Assembly (NCBI GenBank): GCA_032622095.1
Contig: CP136069.1
Location: 42,448,194-42,512,193, forward strand
DNA length: 64,000 nt
Direction: 5' to 3'
Source of the DNA: Siphonodentalium dalli
Lineage: Eukaryota; Mollusca; Scaphopoda; Gadilida; Siphonodentaliidae
In this document: positions 22,391 through 35,107 of the stretch, one piece after another
Position numbering within the stretch: position 1 is the stretch's first letter
Layout: each line of letters starts with the position of its first letter
Position numbers and translations under genes: made by a program
The notes under the pieces: model-generated
Told to the model about the DNA's origin: nothing
Database searches by the model: none
Seen by the model: the letters and a program-made list of their open reading frames with translations, nothing else

Positions 22391-23923
22391 ACCGGTGTAA
22401 CAGTTTATCTCCCCCCCCCTGGGTATCTTCCCCCCCACTCATATATTTTTTTTCCCCCTCACTTATTATATATTATTATGGTAAGAAATGCCGAGAAAAC
22501 TATTAAAAAAAAAATTTAATTTTTTTTATTTTGAAGTTTAACTTGACCCCTCACACAACCCAATAGCATAAATATGTCAAAATATTACCTTACAATTTTA
22601 TCGTTTATTTTGCTTTATATAGTCATGAAATGGCGAGAAATTAACTTTATATGAGCAAAATTTGATTAGAGTAAGAATTTGGGGTGGGGGGGGGGGGAGA
22701 TACTCAGACCTGAGTATCTCCCCCCCCCCCCCCCCCCCCCACCCAGCGCCTACATATGAAAAAAATTAAACGTATGATTTTTATTGCTTAATTTGCTTTA
22801 TATAGTCATGAAATGGCGAGAAATTAACTTTATATGAGCAAAATTTGATTAGAGTAAGAATTTGGGATGGGGGGGGAGATACCCAGGCCTGAGTATCTTC
22901 CCCCCCCCCCCTCCACCCAGCGCCTACATATGACAAAAATTAACGTATGATTTTATTGCTTAATTTGCTTTATATAGTCATGAAATGGCGAGAAATTTAC
23001 TTTATATGAGCAAAATTTGATTAGAGTAAGAATTAAGCAATAAAATCATACGTTTAATTTTTGTCATATGTAGGTGCTGGGTGGGGGGGGGGGAAGATAC
23101 TCAGGCCTGGGTATCTTCCCCCCCCCCCCCCCACCCCAAATTCTTACTCAAATTTTGCTCATATAAAGATAATTTCTCGCCAATTCTTGACTATATTTTT
23201 GGGGGGGGGGGGGGGGGGGGAGATACTCAGGCCTGGGTATCTCCCCCCCACCCCAAATTCTTACTCTATCAAATTTTGCTCATATAAAGTTAATTTCTCG
23301 CCAATTCATGACTATATAAAGCAAATTAAGCAATAAAATCATACGTTTAATTTTTTCATATGTAGGCGCTGGGTGGGGGGGGGGGGGGGGAAGATACTCA
23401 GGCCTGGGTATCTTCCCCCCACCCCAAATTCTTACTCTATCAAATTTTGCTCATATAAAGTTAATTTCTCGCCAATTCATGACTATATAAAGCAAATTAA
23501 GCAATAAAATCATACGTTTAATTTTTTCATATGTAGGCGCTGGGTGGGGGGAAAGATACTCAGGCCTGGGTATCTCCACCCCCCCCCACCCCAAATTCTT
23601 ACTCTATCAAATTTTGCTCATATAAAGTTAATTTCTCGCCATTTCATGACTATATAAAGCAAATTAAACGATAGAATCATAAGGTAATATTTTGACATAT
23701 TTATGCTATTACTGGGTTAAGTTAAACTTCAAAATAACCAAAAAAAATAAATAATTTAATAGATTTCTCGACATTTCTTACCATAATAATATAAAATAAG
23801 TGAGGGAAAAAAAATGTACGAGTGGGGGGGAAGATACTCAGGGTGGGGGGGAAGATACCCCGGGGTATGTTCCCCCGCGGGGGAAGATACCCAGGGGGGG
23901 AAGATATCGTGTTACACCGGTAC
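22391..23923. mobile_element. Inner element: GATACTCAGGCCTGAGTATC palindromes with long G and C runs
   Basis: The ends ACCGGTGTAACAGTTTATCT and GATATCGTGTTACACCGGT are inverse. The inside has about six units, each a G run, AGATACTCAGGCCTGGGTAT and a C run, separated by AATTCTTACTCTATCAAATT and TTGCTCATATAAAGTTAATT blocks in both orientations. Long homopolymers mean the assembly may be unreliable here. Confidence 0.7.
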
Positions 23924-24213
23924 ATCTAGTATATATTCAAGCTTTCTTTAATTGTCTGTCGGCAACTATCATTGTTTTATAACTGAGTCAGTGACTGCCC
24001 AAAAGTGAATATCATTTTGTTATTACAACTAAGAAAACATTGTGGACTTCACAATTACTAGTAGCCTACACAAACACTACACTAAATCAATCAAATTAAG
24101 GGAGAGGGCTTCAAATAAGCCTATGGCTTGTTGCCTAATCCCATTTTTCTTCTAAATTTGTATCTATTGTAATTATTTATCTGAATGTCCATAGAGAGAA
24201 AAATAAATACTGT

Positions 24214-24680
24214 TTAAAGGTACTCAACCCGATAAAACTCCTCTCAATTACTATTTCAATGGCTTCGGGGGTCAAAAATATTTGATTCGAGTCGAGGAAG
24301 TCACCCATCAAAGCTCAGATTTGTTAGATATCGATTTTAGAAATCTATTATTTTTCATTATCGGGAATACTATCTGGCCCAGAACTCAGTCAAAATTGCC
24401 ACTTGATTTTAGAGTTATCCATCCTTGTCTGTTTGAATAAATTTGGAGAACACATCCAGAGCAGATTACGGCAGTTAGCAGTACTCATCTCGAGTTTATA
24501 ACAAATTTCCAAAATCAATATATAATAACTCTGAGCTTTGTTTGATGGGTTCCTCGACTCGAATCAAATATTTTTTACCCCCAAACCCAAAGAAATAGTA
24601 ATATAGGACCCTCCGATCGGATTGTTGTTGTTGGAATCTGTTGAGATGGGGACCCTCTTTACGGGTTGAGTACCTTTAAA
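24214..24680. mobile_element. AAAGGTACTCAACC inverted-repeat element
   Basis: The ends TTTAAAGGTACTCAACCCG and CGGGTTGAGTACCTTTAAA are perfect inverses. Subterminal TTTGATTCGAGTCGAGGAA and its inverse also pair. Relatives occur at 28481-28912 and start at 63974. Confidence 0.75.
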
Positions 24681-25898
24681 CTAATCAAATTAAGTTGGGG
24701 ACCTCACAATTAGCCAACATAAACACTATCTCAATAAATTTAAGCCGATTTAATCCCTTCTAATTAATGGGGCCGACTTCGCGTGGGGCCGTCTTCGTAT
24801 GGGGCCGACTTCGAGCGGGGCCGACTTCTCCTGTATTCGTATCGATCATCCCAGAAAAAAATACTGATATGTTTTGATAATGAAAAATCTCATCCGACCG
24901 ATGTCCAATAACTGGAGGCACAATCGGCCGATTTCCAATTCCGATGGTTATATATATTGTGCGTTTGTTCCCATAATGTATATATATTCATTCATCAGTC
25001 ATTGCACTCCCTATCTCGGTATAGTAAGTTTCAAAGCCAAATACATCAAAGAAATATATAAACACTGTCGCAAAGATATTTCCGCCAACATCAGTTGTGC
25101 GCTGCCTTTGATGTATACCGGTAGTTGTTTGACAAAGAGATCAAAGGTGCCGATCGACTCAGAGTCAGAGTGACATTATATGACCATGTGGGGGAACACT
25201 TGAACATGGTGTAAAAGTCTTGATTGAATACTTGTAAGTTTTGACAGTGTATGGAATGGCGATGATTATTGATTAAATTTAGATTGATGGATAATAATTG
25301 CTGTCATATTTGTCTGAGATTTCCCAAATTCCCATTGGTCACAACTTTTGTATTTTAACAACTGGGAAGCTTTTATTGTTCCGCCTACTCAATTTTTGTT
25401 CACAAGACCGGCTCTAAGTTCAGAGTGGAGCAAAGCATATTTCATTGCGTACGGTACGCCGTAACTTGTAATGAGAGCATCACTATAACAATGGCGATTC
25501 GCGGAGTAAAAAACAAGTGCAATTTGGAACTATACTTCACCATATTGTTCCCCACAGACGAAAATGCCAATTGGTCGTTATTGAAGACAGTTTTGATCTT
25601 GACTGTACTAATTCATTCAGTGTGTGCTTCAAATTATTGACATAGCATAGCATGTGACATCACAGCATGGCACGTGCTCAACAGGAAACTGTATTGTAAT
25701 GAGGTCAGCTGTTTAAAGCTTTTTTAAAATCTATTTAGTGTCCACTCGATTGAACCAATAACTTCATATTACACCGGATATGTCGGGCAGGTGTATTGCC
25801 ATGCTTATATATAAATAATATAATCATACCAGACTGTTTGGACGATGCCAATAGCTTCTTTTTAGGCTGTTATAACTGCATTTTACATTCAATACTAA

Positions 25899-25952
25899 GT
25901 TGCCCATAATTCTGCTGTGGTTAAGGAGTTGATTACTTAGGGTATTACTGTA
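25899..25952. mobile_element. CAGTAATGC foldback MITE, right-end fragment
   Basis: It retains only GCCCATAATTCTGCTGTGGT through the ATTACTGTA terminus. Confidence 0.65.
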
Positions 25953-26294
25953 CATGTAACAGAGCCTGCAAGTTACTGTACATTGTATAAGTGTTTAATA
26001 TAGATTGGAAATGTTCAGCATGATTAGGTCATGAAAGTTCTGGTATCACTTGGTGGGACAAACCAAAAATTTACTGATGCTACTGAATTGAATGTTGGAA
26101 CAGAACGGGTCTGCATGCCTTGAGGCATCTACTGGTAACTAGGCCCCAGAAAAGTTAATCATAACACTATATACAGTACCTATATACAGTACTGTGGTAA
26201 TATTCCCGTGCTAAGATATCTTTGCTGAATGAAGATAATATATTTTGATGCTATACTGAAGTGTTAGATTAGAGCGATATTGTAACAACAAAGG

Positions 26295-26511
26295 TGCAGT
26301 AATGCTCTAAGTAATCGACTCTTTAACTACAGCAGAATTATGGGTAACTTTTCAGGATTTAGTCAGAAATATGGCTTGTTGTCATTCATCGGAAAGCTCT
26401 CGGGGAGAGCTTTCCGATGAATGGCAACAAGCCATATTTCCGACTAAATCCTGAAAAGTTACCAATAATTCTGCTGTGGTTATGGAGTCGATTAATTAGG
26501 GCATTACTGTA
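26295..26511. mobile_element. CAGTAATGC foldback MITE, full length
   Basis: Near-perfect palindrome of about 217 bp. The arms run from CAGTAATGCTCTAAGTAATC through CCACAGCAGAATTATGGGTA and GGATTTAGTCGGAAATATGG to CGGAAAGCTCTC, then invert. TA-flanked CAGT ends suggest a Tc1/mariner-type family. Intron 1. Confidence 0.8.
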
Positions 26512-26574
26512 ATTAGTGTGTGAAGTTCATGATTTGTGGGATAACAGGATAGTACATGTACTTCTCAGGCCTGC

Positions 26575-26990
26575 ACGTTTCAAATTTTTGCGTAACCTAT
26601 TTTTCGTTCCCCTGATTTTATGTTTAGATAACCCGTAGTTCATTTCCCTGGAATATGTTCAGATTACCCAAGCTGCAAAACAGAGTTCAGTCCCCTCACT
26701 TCGATATGTCTGACCGCTGCCGGCATGTGTATTTTCTTAATTAAATTAAAGATTTTTTATTGAAGCTTTTGTCAGTTACAATTCATTCTGGCTTAATCTA
26801 GACAATTTTCAAATGAATATGGACAGTTCAGTTTCTCAGAATAATGCAGAATGAATTGTAACCTACAAAAGTCTCAAATAAAATATTGAGTGATTTCCTC
26901 TCATTCTGCGTAGGTAAGTACTGCGTAGCAGGGACTGAACTCTGCATGGAGGTTGCAGATAACCATGGAAAACATATAGGTTACACAAAG
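26575..26990. mobile_element. Inverted-repeat element in intron 1
   Basis: Outer GCGTAACCTAT...GTTCAGTCCCC pairs roughly with GGGACTGAAC...ATAGGTTAC. An inner foldback pairs TTTTGTCAGTTACAATTCAT with ATGAATTGTAACCTACAAAA. It abuts the TTAA of the next element at 26991. Confidence 0.5.
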
Positions 26991-27379
26991 TTAACCCTTT
27001 ACCCAACAAACCGGCCAAAACCGGCCAAATAAAGCTTCAACAGCCTAAAATATCTTCGGTCTGTCTCAATAGAACCATACAAATATGGATATCATTGGAA
27101 CCGGCTCCTTGACCACATTGTGATAGTTACAGTTATGCCCTGTGCCAATGCATTCTCTTATATATGCGAGTCGACCATAGGTCGCCTCGCATATATAAGA
27201 GAATGCATTGGCCTAAAAAAAAAACTTTTTACCATTTTTTCTTACATTCTTTAACAATTTTATAATTTTTAATGTGTTAAGCCAATGCATTCTCTTATAT
27301 ATGCGAGGCGACCTATGGTCGACTTGCATATATAAGAGAATGCATTGGCACAGGGCCCTTCTGTTGGGTAAAGGGTTAA
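26991..27379. mobile_element. TTAA-flanked double-hairpin MITE, CCCTTTACCCAACA ends
   Basis: Flanked by TTAA on both sides with ends CCCTTTACCCAACA and TGTTGGGTAAAGGG. TTAA targets with CCC-start ends are typical of the piggyBac superfamily. Inside are two 66-bp hairpins (CCAATGCATTCTCTTATATA folding on its inverse) separated by about 75 bp. There is an inverted copy at 30459. Confidence 0.8.
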
Positions 27380-27868
27380 AACAAACTGTTACAATTGTAT
27401 ACTTTGAGATGTTGATCTCAAATAATGATATTTCTTCTGTCATTCTGAGTTTGATTTATCGTACAATTTTTTACAAATTCATCATGATCAAGCTCCCAAT
27501 TTTCTTCAGCTTCACTCAGTTACAAGCACAGTATTTTGGTGCAATATAATACTTTAGTACCATGTTTAAATAACTCCAATCTTCCACTGGTATTATTCAC
27601 TATATGTGATACTAATAATGAGCAACATTTATTCTTTGAATATCATGTTTTGATTGAGTAATGATTGAGTTAATTAATTAGTGGTTATACTGATAGTGAG
27701 AATCGAACTTCACAACTCTTTTAGGCAACCTGTTTTTCATCTGCGCGATCTTTTTTTTCCGTTTGCGTCATTTTCATTTTATATGACCTCCAGGTGAACT
27801 GAAGTTTCTGAACAGTCGTTCACCTCAAATTTGCCGACCTGACTTCTAATCCTCATTTTCTCTTCCAG

Positions 27869-28047
27869 TTCTGGACAGTCAATTCAAGATAGAGAGTGGT
27901 GTTATGTTGGGAAACATTCACTGGCTGGGGTCATATGATCAGTGTGTCAATATATCACATTCGTATTTTCTCCGGGACAATAACAAGACAACTATATTCC
28001 GAGGCCAGTACTGCTCGGTTTCTCTGTCCTTGAACAGCAGCACAACT
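27869..28047 (+). CDS. nrf-6-like: NRF-6-like exon 2: NRF domain core
   Basis: Residues 134-193. The acceptor is TCTTCCAG before 27869 and the donor is GTGAGT at 28048. The translation contains LDSQFKIESGVMLGN, then IHWLGSYDQCVNI and RGQYCSVSLSL. The W-L-G-S-Y-D-x-C block and the paired cysteine in GQYC are the most recognisable signature of the NRF domain. Several N-x-S/T sites fit an extracellular position. The phase is 2 bases in and 0 out. Intron 1 before it is 5.76 kb and filled with nested inverted-repeat elements. Confidence 0.95.
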
Positions 28048-28140
28048 GTGAGTTCTGCAAAAGAAAAAATTAGAATAGTATTTAAATGACAATTAGTTTT
28101 ATACAGCGCTTAATCCACCAACTAACTTTATATATTTTAT

Positions 28141-28364
28141 TACTGTAAAGCCCTAAATAATCGACTTCTTAACCACAGCAGAATTGTGGGTAATTTTTCA
28201 GGATTTAGTTGGAACTTGGATATAAGGCTTGTTGCCATTCATCGGAAAGCTCTCATTGAGAGATTTCCGATGAATGGCAACAAGACATATTTCCGACTAA
28301 ATCCTGAAAAATTACCCACAATTCTGCTGTGGTTAAGGAGTCGATTATGTAGGGCATTACTGTA
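28141..28364. mobile_element. CAGTAATGC foldback MITE, full length
   Basis: Same structure; the left terminus is changed to TACTGTAAAGCCC. Intron 2. Confidence 0.8.
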
Positions 28365-28480
28365 CATCAATTTACTTGAATTAACCCCTTGCGATATGGC
28401 ACAGTGACGCCAATTACTTCAGTCCATCCTCTGAGGAGGATGCAATCCGAGCTGAAATGCATATGCATAGAAATCAGGAT

Positions 28481-28912
28481 TAAAGATGCATAATCCGAAA
28501 TTACACTCCCAAATGACTATTTCTTTGGCTTGGGGGTGAAAAATATTTGATTCGAGTCGAGGAACCCACCCATCAAAGTTCAGAGTGATCAGATATTAAT
28601 TTTAGAAATTTTTTATTTCTCGAAATGTATAATAATTTGTGGCCCAGAAAGGAGCTGTCAAACCAATGGTCTCGGACAAAATTGCGGAAGAAGATGGATA
28701 ACTCTAAAATCAAGTGGTAATACGGCCAAATTTCGTTGAACAACATGTCGTTAAATAACTCGTTTTGGGAAATATTTTATACCATAGTTGGCAGCGGTTA
28801 GCATTATTTTGTTGTGATTAATCCATTCTGATAACAAAAGCAAATTTTTAAAAATGTTGTTATTTATAACTTGATGATATGGGGACCGTCTGATCAGATT
28901 GAGTACCTTTAA
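28481..28912. mobile_element. AAAGGTACTCAACC element, second copy
   Basis: It contains TTTGATTCGAGTCGAGGAAC, CCACCCATCAAAG and the right end GATTGAGTACCTTTAA. The left end is eroded. It sits in intron 2 of the NRF gene. Confidence 0.6.
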
Positions 28913-29559
28913 TCATTCTGAGAAGATCCATCGACACCCTGCCATGTACTCTTAGGTGCCAAATAATAGTGATGGGTGGTGATTTAGGCTGAAAAAATTC
29001 ATAATAGTAATGGCAATTTCACTCTACTAGTATGTCTCAATGCCAAATTATAGTGATTGTTGGGAATTTTCTCCAAAATTAATAATCATGCTGACACTAT
29101 TAATAGGAACCTGAGAGTACTCATTTAACTCACAAGTGGTGCAAAGCTGTCCCAGTATGAGTGACCTTGCTCATTGGTCACAACTTGGTGCAAGATTTGA
29201 ACAGCATATGACCCAACAATCACACTTCACTTAATTCGAACAAGTCACTGTTGTGTGAAACTAGAGTCCATTAGAGGTGGGGTGCGAACTCATCAGGATG
29301 TAAAAATAATATTCTACTGACCTTATTTTTTTCTGACATATAACCCCAGCCTCACATGTATTTTTATTTTTTCCGTATGATTTTTGATTAAATGTTCAAG
29401 GTTTATGGCATTTTGTATAGCGTTTTCGGAAAAGAAATTAAAATAGAATATTGAGTCGAGAACTGACATGTATAGTAAAAACTTTGTTTGATTTTTTCCA
29501 TGGCAACAAACTGTGGTACATTTGTATGTGCTGTATGTAGAAAATAGGGTCCGCCCGAC

Positions 29560-30215
29560 TTCCTAACCAGAGTTATGCCACTTGTTTCTATTTATTGAAA
29601 TTTGATGTCTGTTAGCGTGATAACTTGAACAAACAGCAACCAATTTCATTCATATTTGGTATATGGACCTTTTACAACAATATCTCGGACAAGTTTGAAA
29701 AACAGATTTTTTTGATTCTTTTTACCTGAGTTGTGGCCCTTAGTTTGTCTATTTTTTAGCAATTTTATGACCGTTAGACCGAAAACTTGTACAAACGTCA
29801 ACCTTTTACATTCATATTTGATTTGTGGACCTTCACAACAATGTCTCGATCAAGTTCAAAAACCAGGTTTGTCCAGTTTATGTGAATTAAGGCCCTTAGG
29901 TTGTCTTTTTATTTTTAGCAATTGTATAACTTGATCAAACTTCAACCGATTCCATTCATATTGTTTATATGGATCTTTTACAAAATATCTCAATCAATTT
30001 TGAAAACAAAGTTTGTCCGTTTTTTTAACCTGAGTTACGACCATAATAGTTTGTCTATTTTTAGCAATTTTATGATGAAAGCTTGAAAAAATATAAACCG
30101 ATTTCATTCATATGGGCCATGTGGATCTTTCACCACAATATCTTGATTGAGTTAAAAAACCAGGTTTATCCGATTTTTTTATTTACCTGATTTATGGTCC
30201 TAAGTTCTGAGATAT
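29560..30215 (+). repeat. Degenerate tandem array of about 130-bp units
   Basis: About four units with CATTCATATTTGGTATATGG, TTTACAACAATATCTCG, GAGTTATGGCCCTTAGTTTG and TTTTTAGCAATTTTATGA. Intron 2. No coding signal. Confidence 0.65.
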
Positions 30216-30458
30216 GGTTCTCTACATGTTGTTCGTCAAACAGATTCACTGTGGGCAAAAACACTCGACCTGAGCTATCTTTGATGCGCAACCCTTGTTT
30301 TTATTTCATGGATTCTAGGATGTGTGGCATGTAATAAACAAAGTTTATTAACGTCTTTGGCATTATGGCACTTGTGTCATCGTGGAAGAATATAACTCAA
30401 GGCTGCGTCTCCCATTCTATCATGCTGCACTGTCAATCATGCCCTATGAACACACCCA

Positions 30459-30848
30459 TTAACCCTTTAACCAACAGAAGGGCCCTGTGCCAATGCATTC
30501 TCTTATATATGCGAGTTGACCATAGGTCGCCTCGCATATATAAGAGAATGCATTGGCTTAACACATTAAAAATTATAAAATTGTTAAAGAATGTAAGAAA
30601 AAATGGTAAAAAAAGATTTTTTTTAGGCCAATGCATTCTCTTATATATGCGAGGCGACCTATGGTCGACTCGCATATATAAGAGAATGCATTGGCACAGG
30701 GCATAACTGTAACTATCACAATGTGGTCAATGAGCCGGTTCCAATGATATCCATATTTGTATGGTTCTATTGAGACAGACCGAAGATATTTCAGGCTGTT
30801 GAAGCTTTATTTGGCCGGTTTTGGCCGGTTTGTTGGGTAAAGGGTTAA
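30459..30848. mobile_element. TTAA-flanked double-hairpin MITE, second copy, inverted
   Basis: About 390 bp, nearly the same sequence as 26991-27379 on the other strand, including GGCCGGTTTTGGCCGGTTTG and both hairpins, flanked by TTAA. Intron 2. Confidence 0.82.
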
Positions 30849-31168
30849 CACACTTGTATCATTCTGTGTATAGGATTGAATAGTCCATTCTATACATGTA
30901 GATTATCTGGGTAATATATACACACACAGTTCAAAGATTTACCATATTTGAAGTAATGGAATTCATAAATTACTCGTCAGCAAGTATTCTCTTTAACATC
31001 ACCGATAATCTGATACTGTTTGAATCTTCTTTATACAGTACTTATTTAAACCTTACAAATTATGAATTGAACATTAAAATAGGTCACACAATTATACACA
31101 TACTTTGCCAAGAAGAAGTGCTTCCAATATATCTTGGCAACATAAGAATAATTTTTCTAACTGAGATG

Positions 31169-31288
31169 TACAGTAGTGCTCTAAGTAAGCGACTTCTTAA
31201 CCACAGCAGAATTATGGGTAACTTTTCAGGATTTAGTCGGAAATATGGCTTGTTGCCATTCATCGGAAAGCTCTAGAGCATTACTGTA
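31169..31288. mobile_element. CAGTAATGC foldback MITE, right arm deleted
   Basis: The left arm is complete to CGGAAAGCTCTA, then jumps directly to the terminal AGAGCATTACTGTA. It ends 68 bp before exon 3. Confidence 0.8.
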
Positions 31289-31356
31289 TCTACAACAAGT
31301 ACCAATTCTATACCATTTGGGTATTTTGTACCACTGTTTTTTATTTATAATTTCAG

Positions 31357-31459
31357 GGTGAGAAGCCTGATCCATGGGCACCAAAAATTGCTCTCACTGT
31401 TGGTGTTTGTGTGCCAAACAGCTGTTTGGCTGCTGATATTGAAAATGTCTTCAGTAAAG
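31357..31459 (+). CDS. nrf-6-like: NRF-6-like exon 3: NRF domain cysteine motif
   Basis: Residues 194-227. It follows a pyrimidine-rich tract ending in TTTCAG and opens in phase 0 as GEKPDPWAPKIALTVGVCVPNSC. The VGVCVPNSC motif is the conserved second cysteine pair of the NRF domain. It ends AADIENVFSK with one extra base before a weak donor, GTTTGG at 31460. That donor is chosen because the extra G plus TA from exon 4 gives Val and keeps the frame. Confidence 0.9.
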
Positions 31460-31639
31460 GTTTGGATATACATGTATTTTCAATTATTTAAAAATCCACA
31501 TGCTTAACATTAAATAATTTATAGACTTCATTAGTGTGTAGAAAAAGTTAAAATGGTTATTGATTGATAGTGATATTTTTTTCAGTATCTATAATGAGAA
31601 TAAAAATGTAGGGCAGAGAGATCTCCGTCTTCAAGGCAT

Positions 31640-31810
31640 CAATACTACCCATGTACATGGTTCCCGTGGCTCCTTGAATATGAAAATAAATTTTCAAGGC
31701 CCTTGAATACCCTTGGATTTCACCTGACTCCTTGAAAACCCTTGAATAATAGCCATATATAAATTCTTGAAATGTTGGGAAAACCCTTAAATATGTGGCA
31801 TTCCATTACG
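31640..31810. repeat. CCTTGAATAC/TTCAAGG-word repeat fragment
   Basis: Starts GGTTCCCGTGGCTCCTTGAA and is rich in CTTGAAAACCCTTGAATA words. The start at 42133 (CAGGGTTCCCACTGGTCCTT) has the same vocabulary and a hAT-like end. No partner end found. Confidence 0.45.
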
Positions 31811-33035
31811 ATCACAGGATTTGGAACAATTGTTTAAAGCGATCGGCAAAATAATTATATGTGATAGAAAATTAAGAGTATTTATGGTAATTCCTGGAAA
31901 AAACCGGCGTGCAATTTCTGTCTTCCTTTAATCTTTCAGTTTCCAGTTCATTACTGTTTGTTTGTGAATCTGTGATTGAGTAAACACATTTGTTTCGTTT
32001 CAATGTATTTAGTTAGTCATAATTACGTACCCATGAAATTTAAATTGATTTAGTCGGCCAAGTATTAAAATGAAAGTACGCTGGGTGGAAAATGCTGTTT
32101 CCAAAATTTGTGGTATCAAAATTTGAGTGGACCGAGTCCGTGGAACTTGAGTGTACCAGGACCAATGTCAACTGTGCATAAAACCAATAGATGTTGCCAA
32201 TATGGGGCAATTTGCCTTAGTTTCCCATTCTAAAAAGATATTGTTCTCAATATATATAGTTTCAACATTTTTATCTCACCAAGTACTTTGTACTATGTCA
32301 TGCACCAACTGTGGGAAGTACTTAATACTCATCAGTCTCCTGTAATACTAGTATGTAACAAGTATGCACTTGCTAGTATTTGCATACCATTTGTCTATGT
32401 ATCAGCCGACCCTACACGTGCATCCTTGAAAAACTTAATACACCACTCATCCATTTGACACTCCATTGTACATATCTTTTCTATATACACATGTACACAC
32501 TCATAATTATATCTCAATATCATGTAACATTTGATAAGAGAAAAAGCGTTATTGGTGTAAAGGTATAGCAGACAGACCTCATGTGTTGACAGCCTTGTTA
32601 CGCATCAAGTTTATACATATTTGTCACAGACACCACTTGATGACTCAGTAGTTATTGTGCGAAGCATATTGGGTCATCAAAATATGTGGTGGAGAATGCT
32701 CAGGGCCCAGAATCTACATCACCAATGTATCTCTAAACCATACATTCTTCTTTCTTCGTATAATATGATTGATGCTGCACTGCTGTGATATTGCGTCATC
32801 TCCTTAATTAGAATATTTGTGCACCATTTACTATGATTTACTAGAGCCATAGTAAACAATCCTTATTTAGCATGTTACGTATTTATCCTTGTTAGGTGAA
32901 AATACGAACTAGATTAATAAATTTTGAATCTCTTTGCAAAAAACGAATCCATTATGTGTACTTGTTCTGTCTGATCAATCACCAATTACGAAGTAGCTAC
33001 ATGGGATTGATTTTGAACAGACTATGTTTGATCAT

Positions 33036-33297
33036 TTAACCCTTCCATGACTGGAGCTTCATGAAATTTTGCGGAAACCCTGTGCCAATGCATTCTCTTA
33101 TATATACGAGTCTCCTACAGGGATCCTCGCATATATAAGAGAATACATTGGCCTAACAATATTTACATTGACCTTGTTATCCAGTGCATTCTCTTATATA
33201 TACGAGGCTCCCAAGGGGAGACTTGCAAAAATAAGAGAATGCACTGGCACACGATCTTTAATGTGGAACCAGCACAGTCCCAAAATGAGACATTCAA
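33036..33297. mobile_element. TTAA-flanked double-hairpin MITE, CATGACTGGAGCT ends
   Basis: TTAACCCTTCCATGACTGGA, then two hairpins (33085-33150 and 33180-33250) separated by AACAATATTTACATTGACCT. The right end is eroded. Intron 3. Confidence 0.72.
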
Positions 33298-33617
33298 ATT
33301 TATTACCGTAGTTCAATGAGTTGCCAATCTGTAGTTAATAATACCAGTTGTAGTGATTATAACAGTTTGTGTAACTATCCTGCTAACCTATGGTACGGGT
33401 TACCTAAGCACAAACCAGGCTAAAGAAAAATAGGTTTAATACACCATAATTTTGAAACCTGCAGACCTGCATTGATGAGTAATTCCCTTAGGAAATGTTC
33501 AGATAATAGGCGGTATATTTAGAAAACAGAAAGGGTTTAATCAAATTGATGTGTGTCAGGTGTCGGTGAATTTATGCACAATGCTGTGGTTTTATACTGA
33601 AATTAACCCTCCATCAT

Positions 33618-34485
33618 CAGTGTTCACACTGGCCCAGAAATTCCTTTAGCCATTAGTTTAGCCAAATGCCAACTTTTTTTAGCCACTTTGAATTTACTTT
33701 AGCCACTTGTTTGAGAAATGTTTTTTAGATAAATTGAACGTATATTACATTTTATTGACAAAAGAACACAATAACAATGTAATATGAGCAAAGACATCCT
33801 GCCAAGCGATTCCACATACAATGAAAGTTTTTAGACCATCGCAAATAAAAAACAAATTGCGGTGTATTAACATATATCGAACATATGCAATACGATATCT
33901 GAACGCAACCTGAAGTTTTATTTATTCGCGATTTTGTGCTTAGTTTTATCTATGCCTATACGTATCTGGTGCATATTTGTTCAATTCGCTGGAAAATAGT
34001 AAGTATACCCTGGTGACTACGAAATTAGAATAATTTTAATCGCGGTTAGTTGGCCAAATGTCACTGTAAATATGTTACATGACTCTATATTTTGTGCTTA
34101 ATAGTACGATTGAGTTATCAATAAAGCATCTATCTATCTACAGATCGATCGGTTTTGTAAAAAGTTGGAATTAATTAATAGGGATCAAACTGCAAATACA
34201 AGAAATTACAACACAAAGCGTCTGCCATTGACACTGCATGAAATCAACACCAATGTACACCTATTACTAATTGCTCCAAGCACATCGGATCGCGTAACAT
34301 GTCAGCTGCGCGTGATTTTATTAGACCGATGACTGTGTTGTGTTTATAATCGCCACCATGTCCAGATGGAAATATTTGAGAGGAAATTAATTTAGCCATT
34401 TTTTTCGCCATTTGGTCATTTTTTTTCACCATTTACAATTTATTTTCGCCAATGGCTAAAATGGCTACCGACAGTGTGAACACTG
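33618..34485. mobile_element. hAT-like non-autonomous element in intron 3, 868 bp, TSD TCCATCAT
   Basis: The termini are CAGTGTTCACACT and AGTGTGAACACTG, flanked by TCCATCAT at 33610-33617 and 34486-34493. Subterminal regions contain repeated TTTAGCCA/TGGCTAAA words on both sides. The interior has no transposase reading frame. It sits 80 bp before exon 4. Confidence 0.87.
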
Positions 34486-34565
34486 TCCATCATGATCGAC
34501 CATGTGGCTGAACTGTTTCTAGATCACAATCAAGCAATCATCCAACTTATTTGTACTTGTTTCAG

Positions 34566-34659
34566 TACTTACTGACCTTAAAGTGAAGGAATTGCTTGAA
34601 GTTGACTCTTCCTGCCAGCCATTAGAACAAGAATTGTCATCAAGGGCTATTGCCGCAAT
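34566..34659 (+). CDS. nrf-6-like: NRF-6-like exon 4: end of NRF domain
   Basis: Residues 228-258. The acceptor is TTGTTTCAG and the donor is GTGAGT at 34660. It encodes VLTDLKVKELLEV, then DSSCQPLEQELSSRAIAA. The single cysteine in SSCQP corresponds to the last NRF-domain cysteine, and the polar stretch leads to the first membrane helix in exon 5. It lies just downstream of a hAT-like insertion in intron 3 (33618-34485). Confidence 0.88.
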
Positions 34660-35107
34660 GTGAGTAAAGTTCAATATAAAATATTACAAAATATTCACAA
34701 AGTTGACTTTCACCAGTGAAATATTTCCGCTATCTGTAATTTGTGCAGTAAAATTAGGCTCCTGTGAACGTTCAAGATTCAATTCGATGTGAATTCATAC
34801 AAATGGTTTGATTCGATATATTTTCAAACCCTCTCACACCAGGAGGATTCATGTTGGAAGTACTGGTAATATAAAGTTACAAAGATATGTACATTATCCA
34901 CATTAATATGAGGTGAGTGAATTGTTACCATAATGCCCAATTGATACATTTTATGTAGATTATGTGTTATAGCATTACAACTTTTAGCTGCTTTTCCGGC
35001 TACTCAGGTTCAAAGGGTTAACAATATTCCAGCAAATGAAAAGTCTCCAGATAAAATAAATTTGGCAACCATTTGTGCCAGCTTATTTTATTTAATAGTG
35101 ATACAGT

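Larger units (their letters stand above)
22233..24835. mobile_element. Outer inverted-repeat element in intron 1, nested insertions inside
   Basis: The left GAAGTCGGCCCCATGTG...AAATCGGCTTAA...TATTGAGATAGTGTT is the inverse of the right AACACTATCTCAATA...GGGGCCGACTTC, with arms of about 120-130 bp. The arms contain tandem GGGGCCGACTTCG words, also seen at 1556-1630. Inside are 22391-23923 and 24214-24680. Confidence 0.7.

Noticed and set aside
23061-23336. Proline/glycine-rich frame
   Set aside because: Translation of G and C homopolymer tracts within a transposon.
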